From contig CALLNY010000018.1 of the NCBI GenBank assembly GCA_938005475.1, positions 1 to 64,000 of the forward strand: DNA of 64,000 bases. Reading direction: 5' to 3'. The DNA is from an uncultured Bacteroidia bacterium (GTDB lineage: Bacteria; Bacteroidota; Bacteroidia; J057; CALLMJ01). Of this stretch, positions 45,799-55,501 are shown piece after piece. The position numbers and the translations under genes are program-made. Numbering within the stretch: position 1 is the first letter of the stretch; each line of letters opens with the position of its first letter. The notes beneath the pieces were generated by a model, which did not search any database, was not told the origin of the DNA, and was given only the letters and a program-made list of their open reading frames with translations.

Positions 45799-46479
45799 AT
45801 GGCAAATCAAGCAGTAGCAAATAACCAGAACTTATGGGGCGGTGGAGAAGATGTTAAGCCTTTAGGTGCCAGTCATGGAAAAATCATGATGTGGTTTTTT
45901 ATTGTCTCAGACGCATTCACCTTTTCTGGCTTATTAATATCCTACGCATTATTAAGAATTGGTTCTCCTAAATGGGCTAACCCTGAGGAAGTTTTTCATG
46001 CGTTCCCTTTTATGGGAGATATGCATCTGCCCCTTGTTTTTGTAGGATTGATGACTTTTATCTTAATTTTTTCTTCGGTAACAATGGTTTTAGCAGTTGA
46101 AGCCGGGCACAGAAATGATAAAAAAGGGGTCATAATCAACATGATTTTAACTATTTTGGGCGGAATAGCCTTTTTGAGTTGCCAAGCTTGGGAATGGACA
46201 CACCTTATCCATGGAGGAACCACTATTCACGGAAACCCCTACGGACCCGCAGTATTCGGACAACTCTTCTTCACTATTACAGGTTTCCACGGCGCACATG
46301 TAACCTCTGGAGTCATTATTAATATCATAGTGCTTGCTCTCGTTTATGCAGGTTATTTTGACCGAAGAGTCCAAGCAGGAGAACATGATCCCTACGAATT
46401 GGTTGAAAAAGTTGGGCTTTATTGGCATTTCGTAGACTTAGTCTGGGTTTTCGTATTTACATTCTTTTACCTAGTATAA
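45799..46479 (+). CDS. Cytochrome c oxidase subunit III (heme-copper oxidase)
   Basis: Subunit III of a heme-copper terminal oxidase, 226 residues. Helix signatures include HGKIMMWFFIVSDAFTFSGLL, LGGIAFLSCQAWEWTHLIHGG, FGQLFFTITGFHGAHVTSGVI and the closing KVGLYWHFVDLVWVFVFTFFYLV, which carry the conserved glutamate and histidines of the family. It is followed after 19 bases by a subunit IV gene and then by SCO, so the operon makes accessory and copper-delivery parts of the oxidase. Subunits I and II are absent from the window. The partner quinol:cytochrome c oxidoreductase lies convergently downstream. Confidence 0.95.
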   Translation: MANQAVANNQNLWGGGEDVKPLGASHGKIMMWFFIVSDAFTFSGLLISYALLRIGSPKWANPEEVFHAFPFMGDMHLPLVFVGLMTFILIFSSVTMVLAVEAGHRNDKKGVIINMILTILGGIAFLSCQAWEWTHLIHGGTTIHGNPYGPAVFGQLFFTITGFHGAHVTSGVIINIIVLALVYAGYFDRRVQAGEHDPYELVEKVGLYWHFVDLVWVFVFTFFYLV

Positions 46480-46498
46480 AATTTTAAACTATAATATT

Positions 46499-46807
46499 AT
46501 GGCACAAGACGTAAAATTTGGTAAAAAAGAAATATGGAAAGTTTTCTGGTTCCTAGCGGTGGTAACAGCCATTGAGTTTATTATTGCCTTTTCAATGGAA
46601 GAAAATCTAAAAACTATCAAAAATATTTTATTCGTAATCCTAACCCTTGTGAAAGCTTATGGAATTATGGCCTACTTCATGCATCTAAAATTTGAATTCT
46701 CTAACTTTAAAGCTACCATCATTATTCCATTTGCTTTTATTGTTTTACTACTTATTGCTCTTGCTTATGAAGGATCAACCTTAAATCTCTGGACATTCCT
46801 AAAATAA
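46499..46807 (+). CDS. Cytochrome c oxidase subunit IV family protein
   Basis: A 102-residue inner-membrane protein with three helices (about residues 14-30, 36-60 and 72-92), matching the bacterial subunit IV family (COX4_pro). KEIWKVFWFLAVVTAIEFIIAF and VKAYGIMAYFMHLKFE are its typical first and second helices. It probably stabilises the oxidase core. It lies between subunit III and SCO. Confidence 0.9.
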   Translation: MAQDVKFGKKEIWKVFWFLAVVTAIEFIIAFSMEENLKTIKNILFVILTLVKAYGIMAYFMHLKFEFSNFKATIIIPFAFIVLLLIALAYEGSTLNLWTFLK

Positions 46808-46820
46808 GCTTATTCCATTA

Positions 46821-47498
46821 ATGAATAGATTTAAAGCGATTATAGGTGTACTAATCATTATTGTACCTATAATCGTTTTATTTATACTACACTTCTTCGG
46901 AAAAAATCAATTTAGTACTTTACCTATTTTAGGACCTCGCTCCTTGAGCGAAAAAGGTGATACAATATTCCATCAAATTCCTAAATTTCAATTTATCAAC
47001 CATCTAAATCAACCTTACGGCTCTGATTCTTTAAAAGGCTTTATTCATGTTGCTGATTTTATTTTTACTACCTGCAATGGAATATGCCCCAAGATGTCCT
47101 CGCATTTTCAGCAACTACAAGATAAAATCTCTAAATTCTCAGATGTAAAGTTAATTTCTTTTTCTGTAGACCCCAAAAAAGATTCTATCCCAGTATTAGC
47201 CGACTATGCAAAAAAATACAATGCAAACCCTCATTACTGGAAATTTCTTCATGCTGAACAAGAAAAAATCATCGAAATTGCTACCAAAGGATATTTTCTT
47301 CCATTAGACCTCTCAGGGCAAGGTAAAGAATTCGGAATTACGCACTCTGAAATGGCTGTACTCGTAGACAAAGATTTAAGAATTAGAGGTTTCTACGACC
47401 TAACAAACCCTAATAACGTTAAAACTATTGAAGAAGATATTCGTATACTAAAATTAGAATACTCTAATCCCCAAATGATGCAAAAAAACCTTAAATGA
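46821..47498 (+). CDS. SCO1/SenC family copper chaperone
   Basis: A 225-residue thioredoxin-fold protein anchored by one N-terminal helix (about residues 6-26). The copper site is complete: FTTCNGICPKM supplies C85 and C89 of CxxxC, and FGITHSEMAVLVD supplies the distal histidine. SCO proteins deliver copper to the CuA centre in subunit II of cytochrome oxidase, so an oxidase with CuA must be encoded elsewhere. The downstream lipoprotein gene overlaps its stop by four bases. Confidence 0.95.
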   Translation: MNRFKAIIGVLIIIVPIIVLFILHFFGKNQFSTLPILGPRSLSEKGDTIFHQIPKFQFINHLNQPYGSDSLKGFIHVADFIFTTCNGICPKMSSHFQQLQDKISKFSDVKLISFSVDPKKDSIPVLADYAKKYNANPHYWKFLHAEQEKIIEIATKGYFLPLDLSGQGKEFGITHSEMAVLVDKDLRIRGFYDLTNPNNVKTIEEDIRILKLEYSNPQMMQKNLK

Positions 47499-48478
47499 AT
47501 TTCTTAACAATATTTACCATGACATTTTTATTACTAATCAGTTGTAAAAAAAAACCTTATCATTATGTTATAAACGAAATTAAAAACCTCAAAATTATGG
47601 AAAATGAGCCCTCTTACCCTTTTTCTAAAAATTACAAACTATTAAGCTCACAAGATAAATCAGAATATCACCTTTTAATCAATTGTTTCGGTACAGAAAT
47701 TACAGGAAATATCTATAACCCCCAAAATAACATTTTCTATGAGTTTCAAGGATTAATTGACCAAGTAGGTAATTTTATGGCTCTTATTTACAACACACAA
47801 AATCAAGTTACTGATACCTTGAAAGGATATTTTCAACATGATGATTTAAAATGTGCATTTACTTCTAATTATGAAAATGTTTTATTGGGAAGTATCGACA
47901 AAGAAAATTTTATCCCTATGAAAGTATACAGCCTTAAACTTTCAGGAAAATCTGAAAAATATCCCTTCAATCCTAAACCACAACTCATCGTCCACCATAC
48001 ATTTTTAACAACAAAAGATACTACACAAAAACATTTCTATTCTATACTTTCAGAAAACTTTTTTCATAAGGTTATATGTTGCAGTGACTCCATTTATGAA
48101 TTAATGAGCAACAATATATTGAAATATAAAGATGATTTTGAAAAAAATATGGAAAAACAAAAAATATACCTACCAGTAGATAGTCTAAACCAAACCTGGA
48201 TAAAATCCTTAGAAATTGTTTACAATAAAGATAGTTTAATCTCCTTACTTTACCAAAATGTCATAACCCATGGAAAACAAAAACAGAATCAATTCAAAAC
48301 ATTTGTATATGATTTTAAACAAAAAAAACTGCTATCTTTTGATGAATTGAACATAAAAAAAGTTCCCCAAAATATCAAAAATTTCTTAATTTATCCTAAC
48401 TTCGTAAAAATATGGAACGAAGATGGCTCCACAGAAAAAATACCTATATCCCAAATTAATCTAAGGTCCCAACAATAA
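47495..48478 (+). CDS. Lipoprotein with RsiV-like (DUF3298) C-terminal region
   Basis: A 327-residue predicted lipoprotein (MNFLTIFTMTFLLLISC, lipobox cysteine at 17). The C-terminal part, ISLLYQNVITHGKQKQNQFKTFVYDFKQKKLLSFDELN, resembles the DUF3298 repeat found in RsiV anti-sigma factors and PdaC-like envelope proteins: a strand-rich module with a tyrosine-aspartate turn. There is no transmembrane helix or cytoplasmic sigma-binding domain, so an anti-sigma role is unlikely. It is the last gene of the oxidase-accessory operon, overlapping SCO by four bases. Why such a protein is coupled to SCO is not known. Confidence 0.68.
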   Translation: MNFLTIFTMTFLLLISCKKKPYHYVINEIKNLKIMENEPSYPFSKNYKLLSSQDKSEYHLLINCFGTEITGNIYNPQNNIFYEFQGLIDQVGNFMALIYNTQNQVTDTLKGYFQHDDLKCAFTSNYENVLLGSIDKENFIPMKVYSLKLSGKSEKYPFNPKPQLIVHHTFLTTKDTTQKHFYSILSENFFHKVICCSDSIYELMSNNILKYKDDFEKNMEKQKIYLPVDSLNQTWIKSLEIVYNKDSLISLLYQNVITHGKQKQNQFKTFVYDFKQKKLLSFDELNIKKVPQNIKNFLIYPNFVKIWNEDGSTEKIPISQINLRSQQ

Positions 48479-48492
48479 TTTCTTTTTCAAAC

Positions 48493-48523
48493 AAAAAAAC
48501 TGGCACTTTTAATGCCAGCTTTT
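48493..48523. terminator. Bidirectional terminator between the oxidase-accessory and act operons
   Basis: CTGGCA-cttttaa-TGCCAG, with an A7 run before and TTTT after, sits in the 78-base gap between two convergent operons, so it can end transcripts from both sides. Confidence 0.75.
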
Positions 48524-48556
48524 AAATTAGTTTACACTGTAATTAGCAATATAGTT

Positions 48557-49846
48557 CTAAAAGACATGATGGTGCAAACTTTCCTCTAAATAAGGATGAT
48601 GCTCTGGAACAAGGTTTCTTTGACCTAATTTGTTCAATACAAAATAACCAAAAATTCCGAAGAACATCAGAAACATACCAATTTCCATAGGTCCAAAAAT
48701 CCCTTCATGAGTTAATGTACCAGGAAAAACAGCAATATACAAATCTAACCAATGACCAAAAAGCACGCAACTACATACAATTGCTAAAGTTTTCATATTT
48801 CGCTTTGCATCACGAGTCATTAAAACAAAAAATGGTAAAATAAAGTTAATAAGAAACTTACCAACGAATATAGTAGAATATAGAGGACTATGTAAAATAT
48901 TATAAAAGTAAAAGGTTTCTTCGGGGATATTAGCGTACCATATCAATAAATATTCACAGAACCATATATAGGTCCAAAAAATTGAGAAAGCAAATACAAA
49001 TTTACCTAGGTCATGGATATGATTTTCGTTTACGTAACCCATGTAACCCTTACGTTTTAAGTAAAGGACGATAAGTGTTGCCATTGCTAAAAAGCTTACC
49101 CAAGAAGAAGCAAAAATATATACTCCGAACATTGTTGAGAACCATGCTGGTACAATAGACATGAACCAATCCCATGCCGCCATGGACATCGTTATTGCAA
49201 AAACAAATAAGAAAATAGCACCAGTTTTAAAACTAGCATTAAAAGAACTCATAACCGTAGCAGGATTATCCTGTTCTATAGAATGCTTCATAAACATTCT
49301 TTGGAAAACAATCCAAAGTATAAATATGAGCAACATTCTCCCTACAAAAAATCCCGTATTTAGGTACCCTAACTTTTCTTTGATTACATGGTAATGGTGG
49401 TCTGCTTTGAGTGCCTCCTCATCAGACCATAGATATAGTGAATGACTGAATAACCCTCCTAATAAAACTATTCCGAGTAAAATCAAACCTACTGGCAAGT
49501 ATTCTGAAATAGCTTCAGGAACTCTTTTAATTACAACATACCAACCTGCATTACTAACCGTTTTGACAGCTAAAAAGAATACAGCTAAAATAGCGATCCC
49601 TGCAAAAAAATATGTATTTATTAACAAATTGGAAAACAATTGTCTTAACCATACAGCTGTATGTAAGCCACCATGATGTTCACCATGACCATGACCTGCG
49701 TCATGACCTCCAACCATTGCTAAAACAATACCTATAATTACTAATAATAATCCTCCACCAATAAATCCCAAAATATATTTCTTAGTTTGGTCATCTAAAC
49801 TATATTTCTCTTGTATATTTCCTTCAATGTGATGTTGTTCTCCCAT
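48557..49846 (-). CDS. actF: Alternative complex III subunit F
   Basis: Integral-membrane subunit of the quinol:cytochrome c oxidoreductase (ACIII), 429 residues with about ten helices. An N-terminal histidine- and glycine-rich segment (GGHDAGHGHGEHHGGLHTAVWL) precedes the second helix, and AAWDWFMSIVPAWFSTMFGVYIFASSWVS is the ActF/ActC-type quinone-pocket helix. It is last in the actABCDEF order. In most Bacteroidota, oxidase subunits II and I follow actF directly, whereas here a terminator does. Confidence 0.94.
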   Translation of the reverse strand: MGEQHHIEGNIQEKYSLDDQTKKYILGFIGGGLLLVIIGIVLAMVGGHDAGHGHGEHHGGLHTAVWLRQLFSNLLINTYFFAGIAILAVFFLAVKTVSNAGWYVVIKRVPEAISEYLPVGLILLGIVLLGGLFSHSLYLWSDEEALKADHHYHVIKEKLGYLNTGFFVGRMLLIFILWIVFQRMFMKHSIEQDNPATVMSSFNASFKTGAIFLFVFAITMSMAAWDWFMSIVPAWFSTMFGVYIFASSWVSFLAMATLIVLYLKRKGYMGYVNENHIHDLGKFVFAFSIFWTYIWFCEYLLIWYANIPEETFYFYNILHSPLYSTIFVGKFLINFILPFFVLMTRDAKRNMKTLAIVCSCVLFGHWLDLYIAVFPGTLTHEGIFGPMEIGMFLMFFGIFGYFVLNKLGQRNLVPEHHPYLEESLHHHVF

Positions 49847-49862
49847 ATTTATCTTGATTTAT

Positions 49863-50468
49863 TTATTTTTTAACTTCCTCTTTGTTTGTTTCCTCTTTTT
49901 GGCCTATTTTACTTAACTCTTTAACATAAGCTGTTACCATCCATCTTTCTTTTGGGTTTAGTTGTGTTGCATGAGAACCCATAAGATTTTTTCCATAAGT
50001 TAAAGTGTGAAAAATTTTTCCTTCTGGTAAAGTACGAATGTAATCGGATTGATAATTTGCCCAACCTGGTTTAGGGAATTTACCAGAAGCCATTACGCTT
50101 CCATCGTTTCCGCCTTGTTCTCCATGACAATGCTTACAATATAGATTGAATAATCTTTTTCCCTCCTCTAAAAATTTATTATCAACAGAATATGGATTTT
50201 TGAGCTCTTTACCTGCCTGCTCATAACCATCCGCATCATTAGCATAAGGATAAACATAATCCACTTTTCCTACCGCCACTGTCCCAGGAACAGGTGCTTG
50301 TGCGTTCTTTTTATCCTTATAAAAATTATTATAATCTGTCTGAGAATAGGGGTCTAAAGGAATTGAATGATACATCTGTGATGCATATTCTATACCGGGG
50401 TCTGTAGGCTTCCTCCCACAACCTATAAAAATTATAGCAATAATAGAAAAATACTTCATATTACGCAT
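49863..50468 (-). CDS. actE: Alternative complex III subunit E, monoheme cytochrome c lipoprotein
   Basis: Electron-output subunit of ACIII, 201 residues. The lipobox IFIGC (C17) predicts lipid anchoring, and one heme is attached at CKHCHG (residues 111-115) with a candidate axial methionine at LMGSH (M163). It should transfer electrons to the terminal oxidase. Its start overlaps actD by eight bases; ATG codons at residues 1 and 4 are both possible. Confidence 0.94.
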   Translation of the reverse strand: MRNMKYFSIIAIIFIGCGRKPTDPGIEYASQMYHSIPLDPYSQTDYNNFYKDKKNAQAPVPGTVAVGKVDYVYPYANDADGYEQAGKELKNPYSVDNKFLEEGKRLFNLYCKHCHGEQGGNDGSVMASGKFPKPGWANYQSDYIRTLPEGKIFHTLTYGKNLMGSHATQLNPKERWMVTAYVKELSKIGQKEETNKEEVKK

Positions 50469-51009
50469 GGGCTACCTCCTTTTTATTAGACTCTTTTTCC
50501 TCTTCTTTAATAGTGATAGCACCTGTATTTTTAAGAAGATTTTTTACATTTTCAATATCTTCTTGATTATCTGGTGTATCAATTACCAAAACAAATCTAT
50601 CACTGGTTTGACGGGGGTCTATTAACTTTGCTTCCTTACCTGGATATAAACCGTTAGAAACTAAAAATGCGCCCACAATGCTAAACGAAGCAAATAACAC
50701 GGTAAGTTCAAACATGATAGGAACAAAACTAGGTAAAGCAAAGTGAGGTTTACCTCCAATATTCACAGGCCAGTCTATTACAAGCATATAATACTGCATT
50801 AAAAAAGCTGTCAATGTTCCTAACGCACCAAATCCAAATGCTACATAAGGTAATCTTGAATATTTAATACCAAGTGCATTATCCAAACCGTGTACGGGAA
50901 AAGGAGTATAAGCTTCCTTAATATTTATCCCTTTTTTTCTAATCGTTTTGACCGCATCTAAAAGCACGTGGTCATCATCGTATATTCCGTATATTTCTTT
51001 GGTATTCAT
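50461..51009 (-). CDS. actD: Alternative complex III subunit D (DUF3341)
   Basis: A 182-residue subunit with a ferredoxin-like cytoplasmic N-terminus (EIYGIYDDDHVLLDAVKTIRKKGINIKEAYTPFPVHGLD, a DUF3341 signature) and two transmembrane helices (about residues 56-76 and 96-118). It packs against ActC and ActF in the complex. The last 25 residues are lysine- and glutamate-rich. It overlaps actE by eight bases. Confidence 0.94.
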   Translation of the reverse strand: MNTKEIYGIYDDDHVLLDAVKTIRKKGINIKEAYTPFPVHGLDNALGIKYSRLPYVAFGFGALGTLTAFLMQYYMLVIDWPVNIGGKPHFALPSFVPIMFELTVLFASFSIVGAFLVSNGLYPGKEAKLIDPRQTSDRFVLVIDTPDNQEDIENVKNLLKNTGAITIKEEEKESNKKEVAHA

Positions 51010-51027
51010 TTTTATTTTAATTTTAAA

Positions 51028-52461
51028 TTAAAATTTTTGATTATCCGGTGAATGTGCAACATTAACATTTAACTCTCCAGAAGCATAGGAATGAGTATTT
51101 TTTTCTTTTGCTTCATCACTGCTTACTTTCATAATGGATTTCACCTCAGCAATAGCAATGACAGGTAATAATCTTGCAAACAATAAGAACAAAGTAAAGA
51201 ATATACCAAAAACACCTATCATAGTCCCCCACTCAACCCATGTAGGATAGTACATCTGCCAACTGGAAGGTAAAAAATCCCTATGTAACGAAGTAACAAT
51301 AATAACATATCTTTCAAACCACATACCCACATTTACGAGTAATGAAATAATAAATACTAATTTCATGTTACTACGAATGGACTTTATCCACATAATTTGG
51401 GGGGAGAATACATTACAGGTAAACATAGCCCAGTAAGCCCACCAATAAGGACCAAAGGCACGATTGATAAAAGTAAAACGTTCATAGATACTACCCGAAT
51501 ACCAAGCAATAAAGAACTCCGTAGTATAAGCTAAACCCACCATAGAGCCCGTGGCAATAACAATTTTACACATTGCATCCATGTGCCCATCAGTTATATA
51601 ATTTTTGAGGTCTAACACTTCACGAGTGATAATCATTAATGTAAGCACCATACCAAATCCCGAAAAAATTGCACCTGCAACGAAGTAAGGTGGAAAAATG
51701 GTGGTATGCCAACCTGGGATAACAGAAGTAGCAAAATCAAATGAAACTATAGTATGAACAGAGAGTACAAGAGGTGTAGCAAGTCCCGCTAAAACTAATG
51801 AAGTAATCTCAAATCTATGCCATGCTCTTGCAGATCCCGTCCAACCAAATGACAAAATACTGTAAATTTTCTTTTGGATAGGATTGGTTACTTTATCTCT
51901 TACTAACCCTAAATCAGGAATTAAGCCTGTGTACCAGAAGATTAAAGACACAGAAAAATAAGTAGAAATAGCAAACACATCCCATAAAAGTGGAGAATTA
52001 AAATTAACCCACAAAGGTCCGTGAGTATTAGGTAAAGGAAGTACCCAGAAAGCGAGCCATGGTCTACCCATATGCAAACCTGGAAATATCGCAGCGCAAA
52101 TTACCGCAAAGATAGTCATCGCTTCTGCCGCACGGTTAATGGACTGCCTCCACCCCTGACGGAACAACAACAAAATAGCTGAAATTAACGTACCTGCATG
52201 ACCAATACCAACCCAGAATACGAAATTTGTAATATCAAATGCCCAACCTACGGTTTTATTCAAACCCCATGTTCCTATACCCGTAAATACGGTATAAGTC
52301 ATACAGCCCAAGCCTACCATCATGACGGTCGCTGAAATTAAAAAAGCAAACCACCATTCCTTACTTGGAGCTGATACTATAGGTTTTAGAACATCATCAG
52401 TTACCTGTGCATAACTTTTTTTTCCTGTAACTAAAGGTTCTCTAATTGGAGATTCTGTCAT
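51028..52461 (-). CDS. actC: Alternative complex III subunit C (NrfD/PsrC-like quinone-binding)
   Basis: The main quinol-oxidising membrane subunit, 477 residues with about ten helices, homologous to NrfD/PsrC. Recognisable segments are [20 protein letters not shown] (helix with the conserved histidine), [18 protein letters not shown] and [22 protein letters not shown]. It sits between the iron-sulfur subunit ActB and ActD and probably supplies a proton pathway. Confidence 0.95.
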   Translation of the reverse strand: MTESPIREPLVTGKKSYAQVTDDVLKPIVSAPSKEWWFAFLISATVMMVGLGCMTYTVFTGIGTWGLNKTVGWAFDITNFVFWVGIGHAGTLISAILLLFRQGWRQSINRAAEAMTIFAVICAAIFPGLHMGRPWLAFWVLPLPNTHGPLWVNFNSPLLWDVFAISTYFSVSLIFWYTGLIPDLGLVRDKVTNPIQKKIYSILSFGWTGSARAWHRFEITSLVLAGLATPLVLSVHTIVSFDFATSVIPGWHTTIFPPYFVAGAIFSGFGMVLTLMIITREVLDLKNYITDGHMDAMCKIVIATGSMVGLAYTTEFFIAWYSGSIYERFTFINRAFGPYWWAYWAMFTCNVFSPQIMWIKSIRSNMKLVFIISLLVNVGMWFERYVIIVTSLHRDFLPSSWQMYYPTWVEWGTMIGVFGIFFTLFLLFARLLPVIAIAEVKSIMKVSSDEAKEKNTHSYASGELNVNVAHSPDNQKF

Positions 52462-52487
52462 AATGCTTTAAGTTTTAAAATTTATGA

Positions 52488-55478
52488 TTAAACTTTTTGA
52501 TTATCAATTTGATGTCTTACTTTTCCCATGTAACTAATATGCGGATACGTTTTTAACGCCTCAATTACACGATAACTTCTTTCATTGTGATAATATTTCG
52601 CAATTTTACTGTTAGGGTCATTCAAATCCCCAAAGATTATTGCGTTTGCAGGGCAGGCTGTTTGGCAAGCAGTATTTGCGGAACCATCAGGAAGGGGGGT
52701 TCCTGCCACTTTTGCTGATAGTTTAGCCGCCTGTAGCCTTTGTACACAGAAAGAACATTTCTCCATTACTCCTCTTGCCCTTACCACCACATCAGGATTG
52801 AGTACCATCCTTCCTAAATCATCTACAGGATTATAAATAAAGTTTTCATGATTAGTGTAGTCAAACCAATTAAATCTTCTTACTTTGTAAGGACAATTGT
52901 TTGCACAATAACGTGTTCCAACACAACGATTATAAACCTGCTGATTTAAGCCTTCTGAACTATGTGCAATTGCTAAAACAGGACAAACATTCTCGCAAGG
53001 AGCGTTATCACAATGCTGACATAACATCGGTTGAAAGGTTACTTGGGGATTTTCTTCAGGCTGTTCTAAATTTTCTTTGGTTGAAGAATAATATCTGTCT
53101 ATACGTATCCAGTGCATCTCACGACGCATCAAAATTTCTTTTTTACCTACTACTGGAACGTTGTTTTCTGCTTGGCACGCAACAACACACGAACCACAAC
53201 CTACACATGCATTCAAATCTATTGCCATTGCCCAATAATGCCCATTTTTATCGTAATTCTTCCACAATGTTACATATTCAACAGGCTTCTCTTTCTGTAA
53301 CTTAGTAAACTCCGCATGCGTATATTCCCTTAAAATATCCTCACTTCTACCCATTATCGTATGGTGCGTCTGAGTAGCCGCCAACTCGTACTTCTCATCG
53401 GTTTTTTCAATACTAACCGTATTATAAAATAGTCTATTACCATTCGCATACTGAACTAAACCATAGGCATTCGCACCTACGTTATTTCCCGCTTTTCCTG
53501 CGGCTTTTCTACCATAACCTAATGCTACCCCAATAGTTTCGTTAGTCTGACCAGGCTGTACCCAAACAGGCAATTTTACTTTCACAGAACCCGCCGTTAC
53601 ATTTACAACATCATTCGTTCTCAATCCTAATTTGTCTGCAAATGCCTTTCCAATCGTAACATAGTTATCCCAACAAACCTTAGTGATAGGGTCAGGTAGT
53701 TCCTGTAACCAAGGATTATTTGCCGCAGAACCGTCTCCTAAACCTACTTTCACGTAAAGTTGTACTTCCGTTCCCGTAGATTTTATTTCATTGACAGCAG
53801 TTGCCGCACTCTGCAATATTCCCCCTTTAACTTCATACGATTGGGATTCTACTTTCTTTAAACCCGCATAACCACTCTGTAATGATTGTATCCAAAAATC
53901 CTCGAAAGAACCTTTTTCTTTGTTATAAAAATTTTCTTTCCAAAAATCCCGTATATACTGATAGAAAGTTCTTTTATCCTCTAACCATGCCAAAAGCGAA
54001 TCTTGATATTGGCGAGTATCAAATAATTTATTGATGGTAGGCTGCTGCAAGCCCAATACTTCTTGAGACGGTCTTGCATCTGACCATGATTCTAAATAAT
54101 GATTATCGGGAAGAACATAATTACAATGTAAAGCGGTTTCGTCCTTAACCGGAGCAAAGGAAATCTTTGTTTCAACATTTTTAAGTAGTCCTTCTAATTT
54201 GCTCGCATTATAATAATTATAAAGGGGATTGGCATTCACAAATAAAACGGTTTTTACTTTTCCTGCTTCCAAATCTGAAACAAAATTTTCAAAATCTGTA
54301 TCAATTCCCTGGAAGTAATTTAAAGAATTATCTAAATCAATGGTAGCACCATAATTACCTAACATAGCATTGATTCCGTTCACTAAAATTTGAACGTTAG
54401 GATTGTTGGAACCAGAAACTACAATGGATTTACCTTTAGCTTCCACTAATTTTGCTGCGGCAATATCTATATAATTACCAGCTAATTTGACACCGTCTCC
54501 ATTCAAAATAGGCTTACCTAACTGAGAAGCAATTGCATTATATAATGCTAAAATTGCCGCACCTTCTTGGCTAGGCTTCATAGGAATACGTTTATCCGCA
54601 TTTGCCCCTGTCAAAGTCATATTCGTTTCAAATTGAATATGCAAAAGCATTTCTTTCTTATCCAGAAGTCTTTTAGCTTCGGCGTATTTACGTATATTTC
54701 CCGTAGGTGAAAGCCAAGTACCTAAAAAGTCAGCGTTAAATCCTACTATTACATCGCATTTATCAAAATGATAATTAGGTATAGTTTTTTTCCCAAAACA
54801 TTTTTGATTAGCTTCTAATAAACCTGAATAAGAAATAGCGTCATAAGTAACTATTTTCGCTTTAAACTTATCGGCGAACTGATTCATTAAATTCTGCGAA
54901 GAAGGGGAAATCGTTGAAGCCGTAACCAAGTAAATACTTCCTACAGAAGAAGCCAAGGCAGTTTTGATGGCATTATCCACATCCTCCCATTTAGCAGGCT
55001 TATTATCTTTTAAAGGACCTTTTAATCGGTTATTATCATAAAGTGACAACACTGATGCCTGCGAACGAGCAGATGTACCTCCCATAGAAATAGGGGATTC
55101 AGGATTACCTTCAATTTTGATAGGTCTTCCTTCTCTTGTTTTTACTCGAACCGCCACATATTCTAATCCGTCCCAAAACGTTGTAGAATAATAGTTGGGA
55201 ACACCCGGAGTAATTTCATTAGGTTTTACTACATAAGGCAAAGCATATTTAACAGGTGTAGAAGTACAAGCCGCTAAGGTCGCCGCACCAATGCTAAAAC
55301 CTAAATATTTCAAGAACTCTCTTCGGCTAGAAGTTAATGCTGAACTTGCCGCTTGCTCTAATAGTTCATCCACAGGAATATCCCTTTCAAACTCTTTATG
55401 AGCATTCTCTACAAACCCTGGCTCTTGATGTAGTTCTTCTATACCTCTCCAATATTGTTTTTCGTTTGTATATTCCAT
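52488..55478 (-). CDS. actB: Alternative complex III subunit B (molybdopterin-like and iron-sulfur fusion)
   Basis: A 996-residue fusion. Residues 40-75 hold an internal twin-arginine signal (TSSRREFLKYLGFSIGAATLAAC), displaced from the N-terminus as is characteristic of this family. Residues about 80-740 are a molybdopterin-oxidoreductase fold known to lack the cofactor in ACIII. Residues about 755-990 are the ferredoxin domain with four clusters: CVGCGSCVVAC, CQHCDNAPCENVC, CVGTRYCANNC and CSFC...CQTAC. Clusters wire electrons from ActC to the ActA hemes. It is preceded directly by actA. Confidence 0.96.
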   Translation of the reverse strand: MEYTNEKQYWRGIEELHQEPGFVENAHKEFERDIPVDELLEQAASSALTSSRREFLKYLGFSIGAATLAACTSTPVKYALPYVVKPNEITPGVPNYYSTTFWDGLEYVAVRVKTREGRPIKIEGNPESPISMGGTSARSQASVLSLYDNNRLKGPLKDNKPAKWEDVDNAIKTALASSVGSIYLVTASTISPSSQNLMNQFADKFKAKIVTYDAISYSGLLEANQKCFGKKTIPNYHFDKCDVIVGFNADFLGTWLSPTGNIRKYAEAKRLLDKKEMLLHIQFETNMTLTGANADKRIPMKPSQEGAAILALYNAIASQLGKPILNGDGVKLAGNYIDIAAAKLVEAKGKSIVVSGSNNPNVQILVNGINAMLGNYGATIDLDNSLNYFQGIDTDFENFVSDLEAGKVKTVLFVNANPLYNYYNASKLEGLLKNVETKISFAPVKDETALHCNYVLPDNHYLESWSDARPSQEVLGLQQPTINKLFDTRQYQDSLLAWLEDKRTFYQYIRDFWKENFYNKEKGSFEDFWIQSLQSGYAGLKKVESQSYEVKGGILQSAATAVNEIKSTGTEVQLYVKVGLGDGSAANNPWLQELPDPITKVCWDNYVTIGKAFADKLGLRTNDVVNVTAGSVKVKLPVWVQPGQTNETIGVALGYGRKAAGKAGNNVGANAYGLVQYANGNRLFYNTVSIEKTDEKYELAATQTHHTIMGRSEDILREYTHAEFTKLQKEKPVEYVTLWKNYDKNGHYWAMAIDLNACVGCGSCVVACQAENNVPVVGKKEILMRREMHWIRIDRYYSSTKENLEQPEENPQVTFQPMLCQHCDNAPCENVCPVLAIAHSSEGLNQQVYNRCVGTRYCANNCPYKVRRFNWFDYTNHENFIYNPVDDLGRMVLNPDVVVRARGVMEKCSFCVQRLQAAKLSAKVAGTPLPDGSANTACQTACPANAIIFGDLNDPNSKIAKYYHNERSYRVIEALKTYPHISYMGKVRHQIDNQKV

Positions 55479-55501
55479 GATAGTTTTTTCAAGTTAACAA
55501 A

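Noticed and set aside
46147-46428. 93-residue minus-strand ORF inside the oxidase subunit III gene
   Set aside because: Shadow of a strongly conserved plus-strand gene; no start signal.
52901-53305. 134-residue ORF opposite actB
   Set aside because: It is antisense to the iron-sulfur domain of actB. Its cysteine- and histidine-rich reading follows from the complementary codons, and it has no promoter box or family signature.
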